A DNA stretch of 11,122 bases from an uncultured Campylobacter sp. (GTDB taxonomy: Bacteria > Campylobacterota > Campylobacteria > Campylobacterales > Campylobacteraceae): the NCBI RefSeq assembly GCF_938030785.1, contig NZ_CALHIK010000155.1, positions 1-11,122 on the forward strand. Direction: 5' to 3'. The position numbers and the translations under genes were made by a program. The notes beneath the pieces were generated by a model. It saw only the letters and a program-made list of their open reading frames with translations, did not search any database and was not told the origin of the DNA. Shown in pieces: positions 5,840-11,122 of this stretch; positions within the stretch are counted from its first letter, which is position 1, and each line of letters begins with the position of its first letter.

Positions 5840-6763
5840 TTACCTTCTTTGATCCAGCCAGACCATAACGCCCTTTTGCGCATGCAGGCGATTTTCCGCC
5901 TCTGCAAAAATTTCATCCGCGTGCGCTTCAAACACGGCCTCGCTCACCTCGTATCCGCGGTACGCCGGCAGACAATGCAAAAAGATCGCGCCGCTATCAG
6001 CCAGAGCCATTAAGCTTTCATCCACGCAAAAGCCCGCAAAATCGCGAATTCTTTGCTCCTTTTCGGCTTCTTGCCCCATCGAAACCCAAGTATCGGTCGT
6101 CACAACGTTTGCGCCCGCTACCGCCTCTTTTATATCGTTCGTTATTAAAATTTTAGCGCCTGAAATTTTAGCATTTTCTTGCGCCTGCGACAGTATCTGC
6201 GGATCGGCTTCGTAGCCCACGGGCGTCGCTATTCGCAGCTCAAAGCCAAGCTTGCTGGCAAGCATGAGCCACGAGTGCGTCATATTGTTGCCGTCGCCCA
6301 CGTAGGCGGCTTTTATCTTTGGAATTGAGGTGCCGCACTCCACGATCGTCATAAGATCCGCCATCAGCTGCACGGGATGAAATTTATCGCTTAGCCCGTT
6401 TATCACCGGCACGCGGCTAAATTCCGCAAGCTCTATTAGCGTCTCGTGGCGATTTACGCGCGCCATGATCAGATCGCACATTCGCGAAATCACGCGCGCG
6501 GTGTCTTTGACCTGCTCGCCGCGCCCGAGCTGGATGTCGCGACTGCTTAAAAATAGCGCGTGCCCGCCTAGCTCGTTCATCCCCACGTCAAAACTTACGC
6601 GCGTCCTGGTCGAACTTTTTTCAAATATCATCGCTAATTTTTGATCTTTCAAATACGGCTTAAAATCTCTTGCCTTAGCCTCTTTTTTAATCTCAAAGGC
6701 TAAATTTAAAATTTCGATTATCTCGTCCTTGCTAAAATCGTTTAACGTAAGAAAGTGCCTCAT
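5840..6763 (-). CDS. argF: Ornithine carbamoyltransferase
   Basis: This 307-residue enzyme joins carbamoyl phosphate and ornithine to make citrulline in arginine synthesis; the active form is a cytoplasmic trimer. The carbamoyl-phosphate site STRTR is at 51-55 (EKSSTRTRVSFDVGM), HPVQ is at 129-132, the ornithine-side DTWVSMG is at 224-230 and the catalytic HCLPAYRG is at 263-270. Ornithine rather than aspartate specificity follows from DTWVSMG and HCLP. The ATG follows AAGGAG. It is the first gene of the close argF-DUF2603-hemN set and lies 156 bases downstream of hemB. A -10-like TAAAAT at 6783-6788 could drive it. No other arginine gene is in the window. Confidence 0.97.
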   Translation of the reverse strand: MRHFLTLNDFSKDEIIEILNLAFEIKKEAKARDFKPYLKDQKLAMIFEKSSTRTRVSFDVGMNELGGHALFLSSRDIQLGRGEQVKDTARVISRMCDLIMARVNRHETLIELAEFSRVPVINGLSDKFHPVQLMADLMTIVECGTSIPKIKAAYVGDGNNMTHSWLMLASKLGFELRIATPVGYEADPQILSQAQENAKISGAKILITNDIKEAVAGANVVTTDTWVSMGQEAEKEQRIRDFAGFCVDESLMALADSGAIFLHCLPAYRGYEVSEAVFEAHADEIFAEAENRLHAQKGVMVWLDQRR

Positions 6764-6782
6764 ATCGCTCCTTTTTGGTTAA

Positions 6783-6788
6783 ATTTTA
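6783..6788 (-). promoter_or_regulatory. Candidate -10 element for argF
   Basis: The minus strand reads TGTAAAAT, with TAAAAT at 6783-6788, ending 19 bases before the argF start codon. The predicted leader is short (about 13 bases) and carries the AAGGAG site. The match to TATAAT is one base off and there is no clear -35. One arm of an inverted repeat (6803-6811) covers the -35 position. Confidence 0.35.
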
Positions 6789-6802
6789 CACTGTTTTCGC
6801 TT

Positions 6803-6847
6803 ACGTAGCGTTTTATTCGGCTTTAAAATTTTAAATTTACGCTACGT
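6803..6847. repeat. Inverted repeat upstream of argF
   Basis: ACGTAGCGT (6803-6811) and ACGCTACGT (6839-6847) are perfect inverted copies of nine bases, separated by 27 AT-rich bases. It could form a hairpin in the argF leader region or be a pair of operator half-sites at the candidate promoter. No T-run follows on the minus strand, so a terminator is unlikely. Confidence 0.5.
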
Positions 6848-6889
6848 GCCGCGAAGCAAATTTCAAAAACAAGTCTCGCTGCTGCTGCG

Positions 6890-6920
6890 AAATTTTAAAA
6901 TTCCAAAATTTTTAAAATTT
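6890..6920 (-). repeat. AT-only hairpin at the hemB stop codon
   Basis: AAATTTTAAAA (6890-6900) and TTTTAAAATTT (6910-6920) are perfect 11-base inverted copies around a nine-base loop. The right arm reaches into the hemB stop codon (complement of 6920-6922). It may stabilise the hemB mRNA end or weakly aid termination, but no T-run follows it on the minus strand. Confidence 0.45.
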
Positions 6921-7897
6921 TACCTGCGCGAATTTAAAATTTCCGCGATCTCTTTGGCGTGATAGGTGATGATCATATCCGCGCCGGCGCGCCTTATGCC
7001 TATCATCGTCTCCATCATCACGCGCTCATAGTCGATCACGCCCGCTTTTTTACCCGCCTGCAAAAGCGAGTATTCGCCGCTTACGTTATACGCACAGATC
7101 GGCAGCAGCGTGCGCTCCCGCAGGTCTCTGATTAGATCCAGATACGCAAGTGCGGGCTTTATCATCAAGATATCCGCTCCCTGCGCCTCGTCCTGCAGGC
7201 TTTCGTTGATCGCCTCAAATCTATTTGCGGGATCCATCTGGTAGCTGCTGCGATCGCCAAAACTCGGCGCGCTCTCCGCCACGTCGCGAAACGGCCCGTA
7301 GTAGCCGCTGGCAAACTTCGTCGAATACGCCATAATCGGTAAATTTTCAAATCCGCCGTGATCGAGCGTCTCTCGCAAGGTAGCGATAATGCCGTCCATC
7401 ATGCCGCTGGGCGCGATCATATCTGCGCCCGCTTTGGCGTGGATGAGCGCTTGCTGCGCCGAAATTTCAAGCGTCGCGTCGTTATCCACCGTCTGATGCA
7501 CATGATCGATGATGCCGCAGTGCCCATGGTCGGTGTATTCGCAAAAGCACAGATCGGTGATTACTAATAAATTTGGAAATTTAGCCTTTATCGCGCGCAG
7601 CGAAGTCGCGATAATGCCGTCCTCGCTTAGCGCATCCGAGCCGATGCTGTCCTTTAGCGAAGGAATTCCAAAAAGTAAAATTTTATCTAGTCCTAGCGAC
7701 AAAAGAATCTCGCACTCTTTTAAAATTTCATCCAAGCTCATCTGAAATACGCCGGGCATCGAGGCGATCTCCTTTTTGATACCGCTTCCTTCCACGACAA
7801 AAAGCGGATAGATCAGCGAGCGGGTTTGCAGATCGGTTTGTCGCACCAGATCCCTAAGCGCGGGGTTTATTCGTAGCCGTCTAAATCGTTTAAACAT
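6920..7897 (-). CDS. hemB: Delta-aminolevulinic acid dehydratase (porphobilinogen synthase)
   Basis: This 325-residue enzyme condenses two 5-aminolevulinate molecules into porphobilinogen, an early step of heme synthesis. The start at 7897 (MFKRFRRLRINPALRDL) follows AAGGA. A start 12 codons earlier would lie inside the likely -10 box and is rejected. The metal-site segment DLCFCEYTDHGHCG supplies C117, C119 and C127, the zinc-binding cysteine type. The two active-site lysines are in AYSTKFASGYYGPFRD (K194) and MIKPALAYLD (K247, Schiff base). The family length is normal. It diverges from ribA and is followed by argF, so it may share transcripts with the argF-hemN set, though the 156-base gap allows separate expression. 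Confidence 0.97.
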   Translation of the reverse strand: MFKRFRRLRINPALRDLVRQTDLQTRSLIYPLFVVEGSGIKKEIASMPGVFQMSLDEILKECEILLSLGLDKILLFGIPSLKDSIGSDALSEDGIIATSLRAIKAKFPNLLVITDLCFCEYTDHGHCGIIDHVHQTVDNDATLEISAQQALIHAKAGADMIAPSGMMDGIIATLRETLDHGGFENLPIMAYSTKFASGYYGPFRDVAESAPSFGDRSSYQMDPANRFEAINESLQDEAQGADILMIKPALAYLDLIRDLRERTLLPICAYNVSGEYSLLQAGKKAGVIDYERVMMETMIGIRRAGADMIITYHAKEIAEILNSRR

Positions 7898-7930
7898 TAT
7901 TTTTCCTTTTTTAGCTAGAATTGCGAGATT

Positions 7931-7936
7931 CATAAT
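7931..7936 (+). promoter_or_regulatory. Candidate -10 element for ribA
   Basis: CATAAT on the plus strand, 24 bases before the ribA ATG, with an expected start near 7943 and a GGAG ribosome site at 7946-7949. One base differs from TATAAT. It overlaps the opposed hemB -10 almost completely. Confidence 0.45.
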
Positions 7937-7940
7937 ATCA
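7932..7940 (-). promoter_or_regulatory. Extended -10 promoter for hemB
   Basis: The minus strand reads TGATATTAT, an extended -10 (TGn then TATTAT at 7932-7937). The expected start near 7925 gives a leader of about 28 bases to the chosen hemB ATG at 7897. No clear -35 is seen, as is usual in Campylobacter. Confidence 0.55.
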
Positions 7941-7960
7941 CAATTGGAGTAAATTTAAGC

Positions 7961-8521
7961 ATGGATATAAAAATTTCAGAGGTCGCAAATCTCCCCTCCC
8001 GCTTCGGAAGTTTCCGCGTTCAGTCGTTCAAGCAAGGGAACAAGGAGCATTTAGCGATATTTAAGCAGCCTTTCGCGGATGTCGTAAATGTGCGTATCCA
8101 CTCGGAGTGCCTTACCGGCGATGCGATCGGTAGCCTAAAGTGCGACTGCCGCGACCAGCTCGAAGCGAGCCTAAAATATATCGAAGAGCACGGCGGAATG
8201 GTGATCTATCTGCGTCAAGAGGGGCGCAATATCGGGCTTTTTAATAAAATCAACGCCTACGCGCTGCAAGATCAAGGCCTCGATACGATCGAGGCAAATC
8301 ATCAGCTAGGCTTTAAGGCCGATGAGCGCACCTACGAGATCGTAGATTTCATACTCGCTCATTTTGGAATTTCGCGCATAAATCTACTTACGAATAATCC
8401 GCAAAAGCTGCACGATCTAAAAGTTGAAGTGGTCGCGCGCGTGCCGATAATCATCACGCCTAATAAATTTAACGAAAACTATCTGCGCGTCAAAAAAGAG
8501 CAGATGGGGCATCTGCTGTGA
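7961..8521 (+). CDS. ribA: GTP cyclohydrolase II
   Basis: This 186-residue enzyme opens the GTP ring to start riboflavin synthesis, releasing formate and pyrophosphate. The zinc ligands C50, C61 and C63 lie in SECLTGDAIGSLKCDC. YLRQEGRNIGL (84-94), LLTNNPQKL (142-150) and the C-terminal NENYLRVKKEQMGH complete the family signature. It is the stand-alone form: there is no fused 3,4-dihydroxybutanone phosphate synthase (RibB) domain. It is the first gene of a run of overlapping plus-strand genes and its stop overlaps the rsmG start (GTGA). It diverges from hemB over 63 bases. No FMN riboswitch could fit in that short leader. Confidence 0.97.
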   Translation: MDIKISEVANLPSRFGSFRVQSFKQGNKEHLAIFKQPFADVVNVRIHSECLTGDAIGSLKCDCRDQLEASLKYIEEHGGMVIYLRQEGRNIGLFNKINAYALQDQGLDTIEANHQLGFKADERTYEIVDFILAHFGISRINLLTNNPQKLHDLKVEVVARVPIIITPNKFNENYLRVKKEQMGHLL

Positions 8522-9096
8522 AGCTTGCGCCGGACGAGAGCTTTGGCGAGCAGGTAGCTAAATTTAAAGCCTGTCTGCAAAAATTTAACCGCGTCCATAG
8601 CCTCACGAATTACGACGATTTGGACGCGGTGGTGCGCGACAGCCTAAGCGGAGCGAATTTCATACCGCGCTATCCGCGCATCGCGTGCGACATCGGCTCG
8701 GGAGCGGGCTTTCCGGGGATATTTTTGGCGCTCGCGCTGCCGCTGTGTGAGTGGCATCTGTTTGAACCAAACCTTAAAAAAGCGGCGTTTCTAACCTACG
8801 CGAAGGTTAGCCTCGCTCTAGCTAACGTAAAAATCCACGCCGAGCGCGTGCAAGACGGCGCAAAGGTGCGCGCCGATCTGATAAGCTCTCGGGCTTTGAT
8901 GAGCGCGCGAAATTTAATTGAAATTTGCCGCGGCTTTTACGATCAAAACACTACGTTTTTGCTCTACAAAGGCTCGGGCGCAGAGGCGGAAGCGGCGGAA
9001 TTCCGCAAGGAATTTACGAGCGCGCGCTGCGAAATTTTTAGCGGCGAAAACGCTTTGAAAAATAGAAAATTTTTAGTGATCAAAGGGGTGAAATAA
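8518..9096 (+). CDS. rsmG: 16S rRNA (guanine-527-N7)-methyltransferase
   Basis: This 192-residue SAM-dependent methyltransferase (formerly GidB) modifies G527 of 16S rRNA; its loss gives low-level streptomycin resistance in other bacteria. The SAM-binding motif ACDIGSGAGFPGIFLAL is at 56-72, followed by the family-typical LFEPNLKKAAFL (81-92) and SSRALMSARNLIE (123-135). HSLTNYDDLDAVVRDSL (27-43) fits the N-terminal region. It starts with GTG, overlapping the ribA stop by four bases, and ends TAATG, sharing one base with the next start. Both junctions suggest translational coupling. The length is slightly shorter than in E. coli, as in related Campylobacter proteins. Confidence 0.93.
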   Translation: MKLAPDESFGEQVAKFKACLQKFNRVHSLTNYDDLDAVVRDSLSGANFIPRYPRIACDIGSGAGFPGIFLALALPLCEWHLFEPNLKKAAFLTYAKVSLALANVKIHAERVQDGAKVRADLISSRALMSARNLIEICRGFYDQNTTFLLYKGSGAEAEAAEFRKEFTSARCEIFSGENALKNRKFLVIKGVK

Positions 9097-9302
9097 TGGG
9101 AAAAATTCTAGCCATAGCCGTCATCGCGGCGCTCATATATTTTTTGATAGTGCCTAGATTTCGCATAAAGAAAAAGGACGATGCGACCGAGCTTTTGGCG
9201 TGCGACGAGTGCGGGACATACTTTAGCAATGACGAACTTGCTCTGCGCGACAAAAAGCGCCTTTGCAAGTCCTGTGAAGCCAAACTAAGGGGCGGCAAAT
9301 GA
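9096..9302 (+). CDS. PP0621-like small membrane zinc-ribbon protein
   Basis: This 68-residue protein has an N-terminal membrane span (about 4-19, ILAIAVIAALIYFLIV), a basic linker RFRIKKK, then a zinc ribbon with CDEC (36-39) and CKSC (57-60). This architecture fits the small PP0621 family of unknown function. The basic linker after the span places the zinc ribbon in the cytoplasm by the positive-inside rule. The start shares a base with the rsmG stop (TAATG), and GGGGTG serves as the ribosome site. It overlaps the following gene by four bases (ATGA). A role with the membrane protease HtpX two genes on is possible but unproven. Confidence 0.8.
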   Translation: MGKILAIAVIAALIYFLIVPRFRIKKKDDATELLACDECGTYFSNDELALRDKKRLCKSCEAKLRGGK

Positions 9303-9841
9303 TCATCCTAGGCCACGCGCTCGTGCCCTACGAGCCGCTGTATCTCATCAAAAACGGCGACGAAGTTTTCAAATACGACAATCTGCTCTTTAAATTTAAC
9401 GACAGCCTCATCGCCGCAGCGCAAAAGGCGCAGAAAAAATTTAGCGTTATTACGAATGATGTAAATGAAATTTTACTCGCAAACGGCGCAGGCGCGCGCT
9501 TCATCATCGTGGATAAAAAATCCGCCGCGCACGCGCAAAAGCTAGCAAACGATTATTTATTCGACGCCAAGATCGCGATGTTTATCGGCTCTGCGCGGGC
9601 GTTAAAAAACTTAGCCGAGCTCGGCATCGACGCGGCGATCTTTAAAGACGCGATCGCAAACGCGCCCAAATCGCTACTTGCAAGCATTGGAGACAGCGTG
9701 GGCTCTAAATTTCATTTCGGGCTTCCGAAAAAAGATGAAATTTTCGGCGGCGCGCAAAAGCTCGCGGATAAAATTTCGGCTCTGGATAAAAAGCTAAGCG
9801 CGCCTGCAGCCGGCGAAAAGGACGATATATGGAAAAGCTAA
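9299..9841 (+). CDS. Unrecognised 180-residue cytoplasmic protein
   Basis: I do not recognise this protein. It has no signal peptide, membrane span or cysteine. The N-terminal part (1-36) reads MIILGHALVPYEPLYLIKN followed by GDEVFKYDNLLFKFND. The middle (47-115) looks like an alternating beta/alpha fold, with hydrophobic strands FSVIT, RFIIVD, KIAMFI and AAIF separated by helices such as SAAHAQKLANDYLF. The tail (from 150) is lysine- and alanine-rich and probably helical or disordered. The start ATGA overlaps the zinc-ribbon gene by four bases and the end overlaps htpX by 13, so it is almost certainly a real, coexpressed gene. Codon use matches its neighbours. No catalytic motif is evident. 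Confidence 0.85.
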   Translation: MIILGHALVPYEPLYLIKNGDEVFKYDNLLFKFNDSLIAAAQKAQKKFSVITNDVNEILLANGAGARFIIVDKKSAAHAQKLANDYLFDAKIAMFIGSARALKNLAELGIDAAIFKDAIANAPKSLLASIGDSVGSKFHFGLPKKDEIFGGAQKLADKISALDKKLSAPAAGEKDDIWKS

Positions 9842-10689
9842 AAACGGCGCTTTTGATGAGCGCGCTGGTGATGATTTTTATGTTTGTAGGTAACGCCGTA
9901 GGCGGACGCAGCGGCATGATGATAGCCTTCTGCGCGGCGTGCGCGATGAATTTTTTCAGCTACTTTTTCAGCGACAAGCTGGTGCTAAAGCACTACCGCG
10001 CGGTACCGGTGAGCGAGGATAGCGAACCGATGCTTTACGACATCGTAGACCGCCTCTGCGCGAGGGCAAACCTACCTATGCCGCAAATTTACATCATCGA
10101 TAAGGAGGTCCCGAACGCCTTCGCTACTGGGCGCAATCCAAATCACGCCGCCGTTGCGGTAACGCGCGGGCTGCTAAATTTAATGAACCCGCAAGAGATT
10201 GAAGGGGTGCTAGCGCACGAGCTAAGCCACGTAAATCACTACGATATCCTCATCGGTTCGGTCGCGGCGATGTTTGCGGGAGCTATCGCGCTGCTAGCGA
10301 ATTTCGCTCAATTTGGCGCGATGGTAGGCGGCGGCAACTCCAATAACCGCTCAAACGGGATCTTTATGTTTATAGCCGCCATCGTAATGCCGCTAGCTGC
10401 GAGCATCATACAGATGAGTATTTCACGGACGAGAGAATACAAGGCAGATGCGGGCGCCGCAGCGCTTACGTCACATCCGCAGTGGCTGATCTCGGCGCTT
10501 AAAAAGCTCGACGCCTACTCCAAAAACTACCGCATGCGCTCCGCGGATGCCGCTAGCGCGCATATGTTTATCGTAAATCCTTTCGGCGGCGCGGCGAGCA
10601 GCCTCTCTAAGCTTTTCCGCACCCACCCAAGCACCGCCGATCGCATCGCTAGACTAGAGCAGATCGGCAGAGATATTCGCCTAAGCTGA
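9829..10689 (+). CDS. htpX: Membrane zinc metalloprotease HtpX
   Basis: This 286-residue M48-family protease degrades misfolded membrane proteins, working alongside FtsH in other bacteria. The zinc motif HELSH lies at 130-134 (GVLAHELSHVNHYD) and the third ligand E203 is in SRTREYKADAGA. Four hydrophobic spans are visible: about 8-25, 30-48, 143-162 and 178-197. The catalytic site lies between spans 2 and 3, as in HtpX. PNAFATGRNPNHAAVAVTRGLL (95-116) and FRTHPSTADRIARLE (263-277) are also family signatures. The start ATG lies 13 bases inside the preceding gene, with AAGGA upstream. It closes the overlapping run that begins at ribA. Confidence 0.95.
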   Translation: MEKLKTALLMSALVMIFMFVGNAVGGRSGMMIAFCAACAMNFFSYFFSDKLVLKHYRAVPVSEDSEPMLYDIVDRLCARANLPMPQIYIIDKEVPNAFATGRNPNHAAVAVTRGLLNLMNPQEIEGVLAHELSHVNHYDILIGSVAAMFAGAIALLANFAQFGAMVGGGNSNNRSNGIFMFIAAIVMPLAASIIQMSISRTREYKADAGAAALTSHPQWLISALKKLDAYSKNYRMRSADAASAHMFIVNPFGGAASSLSKLFRTHPSTADRIARLEQIGRDIRLS

Positions 10690-10707
10690 TCGTTGGTAAA
10701 TTTAAGA

Positions 10708-10713
10708 TAAAAT
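10708..10713 (+). promoter_or_regulatory. Candidate -10 element for the Kbp-like gene
   Basis: TAAAAT within GATAAAAT lies 32 bases before the ATG at 10746, in the 56-base gap after htpX. It is one base off the consensus, with no clear -35. The gap itself suggests separate expression of the downstream gene. Confidence 0.35.
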
Positions 10714-10745
10714 TTTGCCACTTTAACCAAACAAAGGAGAAAACA

Positions 10746-11122
10746 ATGGGTTTACTTTCATTCGTAGCCGAAGCAGGCAAGAAACTACTAGGTCTAGGCG
10801 ATGACGCCAAATCCGTAAAAGACGAGATCGCCACCAATCTCAGCTCGACGCCGGTAGAGGGTCTAGAGGTCGAGGTGCAGGGCGACACCGTCAAAATCAG
10901 CGGTAACGCCGATAAGGAAACTCTCGAAAAAGCAGCCCTCATCGCGGGCAATACCGCAGGCATCAAAAACGTGCAGATCGAGGGCATTAGAGAGGATAGC
11001 GCCGAGAACTACTACACCATCGTAAAGGGCGATAACCTATCTAAAATCGCGAAGAAATTCTACGGCGACGCGAACAAATACAAGATTATTTTCGATGCCA
11101 ACCGCGAGGTTATCAAGGACGC
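10746..11122 (+). CDS. kbp: BON-LysM protein of the Kbp/YgaU type (partial, C-terminus missing)
   Basis: The frame opens at an ATG preceded by AAGGAG and runs off the right edge after 125 codons. It begins MGLLSFVAEAGKKLLGLGDD, like the MGLFNFVKDAGEKL start of E. coli Kbp. Residues about 22-82 form a BON domain (VEGLEVEVQGDTVKISGNAD and NTAGIKNVQIEGI). A LysM domain starts near 89 with YYTIVKGDNLSKIAKKFYGD and continues to the edge. E. coli Kbp has 149 residues, so roughly 20-30 are probably missing. There is no signal peptide, so it is cytoplasmic despite the LysM domain, consistent with the potassium-binding role known for Kbp. Function here is inferred from architecture. Confidence 0.88.
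   Translation, partial: MGLLSFVAEAGKKLLGLGDDAKSVKDEIATNLSSTPVEGLEVEVQGDTVKISGNADKETLEKAALIAGNTAGIKNVQIEGIREDSAENYYTIVKGDNLSKIAKKFYGDANKYKIIFDANREVIKD

Noticed and set aside
5362..5868. A 168-codon plus-strand frame opposite the DUF2603 gene.
   Set aside because: It is a shadow frame. The minus-strand frame matches a known family and has an AGGAGA site and operon spacing.
7898..7933. A 12-residue N-terminal extension of HemB.
   Set aside because: The start codon overlaps the likely -10 box, and the downstream ATG has AAGGA and matches the family N-terminus.
7898..7960. A possible FMN riboswitch ahead of ribA.
   Set aside because: The whole intergenic space is 63 bases and the predicted leader about 18, too short for an RFN element.
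10649..10987. A 112-codon minus-strand frame opposite the BON-LysM gene.
   Set aside because: The plus-strand frame has a clear BON-LysM architecture and ribosome site; the minus frame is its shadow.

Overview
The window looks like an ordinary housekeeping stretch of a Campylobacter chromosome (Campylobacterota, formerly Epsilonproteobacteria). The evidence is the protein sequences (TufA, NusG, HemN, RibA and a UPF0763/DUF2603-type protein), very frequent AAATTT-type words, and a promoter that has an extended -10 but no visible -35. The GC-rich codon choice (many GCG, CGC and GCC codons) points away from low-GC C. jejuni and towards one of the higher-GC species, such as the C. gracilis, C. 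showae or C. rectus type. The species is an inference.

Positions 1-3463, all read on the minus strand, hold the translation and transcription core. From upstream to downstream the order is tRNA-Thr(UGU), tRNA-Tyr(GUA), tRNA-Gly(UCC), tRNA-Thr(GGU), tuf, rpmG, tRNA-Trp(CCA), secE, nusG, rplK and rplA, which is cut by the window edge. This is the same core order as the E. coli thrU-tyrU-glyT-thrT-tufB and secE-nusG-rplK-rplA clusters, with rpmG and tRNA-Trp placed between tuf and secE. A perfect TTGACA-17-TATAAT promoter drives the tRNA end. A strong hairpin followed by a T-run separates tuf from rpmG.

At 3464-3985 a short gene points the other way. It encodes a 72-residue membrane-anchored coiled-coil protein and has its own extended -10 promoter. 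A convergent AT-rich intergenic region follows it.

Positions 3986-7897, again on the minus strand, hold hemB, argF, a DUF2603 gene and hemN. The last three are tightly packed, and DUF2603 and hemN overlap. Two heme-synthesis steps therefore flank an arginine-synthesis gene and a protein of unknown role.

From 7961 to the right edge the plus strand carries ribA, rsmG, a small membrane zinc-ribbon protein, an unrecognised 180-residue protein and htpX. Every junction among these five genes overlaps, so they look translationally coupled. A separate BON-LysM gene of the Kbp/YgaU type follows and is cut by the window edge. hemB and ribA diverge from a 63-base region in which two opposed -10 elements overlap.

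I found no mobile element, CRISPR array, defence locus, prophage remnant or clearly broken gene. The least explained items are the 180-residue protein in the ribA-htpX run, the small coiled-coil protein at 3590, the symmetric hemB/ribA promoter, and the way the tuf terminator and tRNA-Trp sit inside the ribosomal gene cluster.
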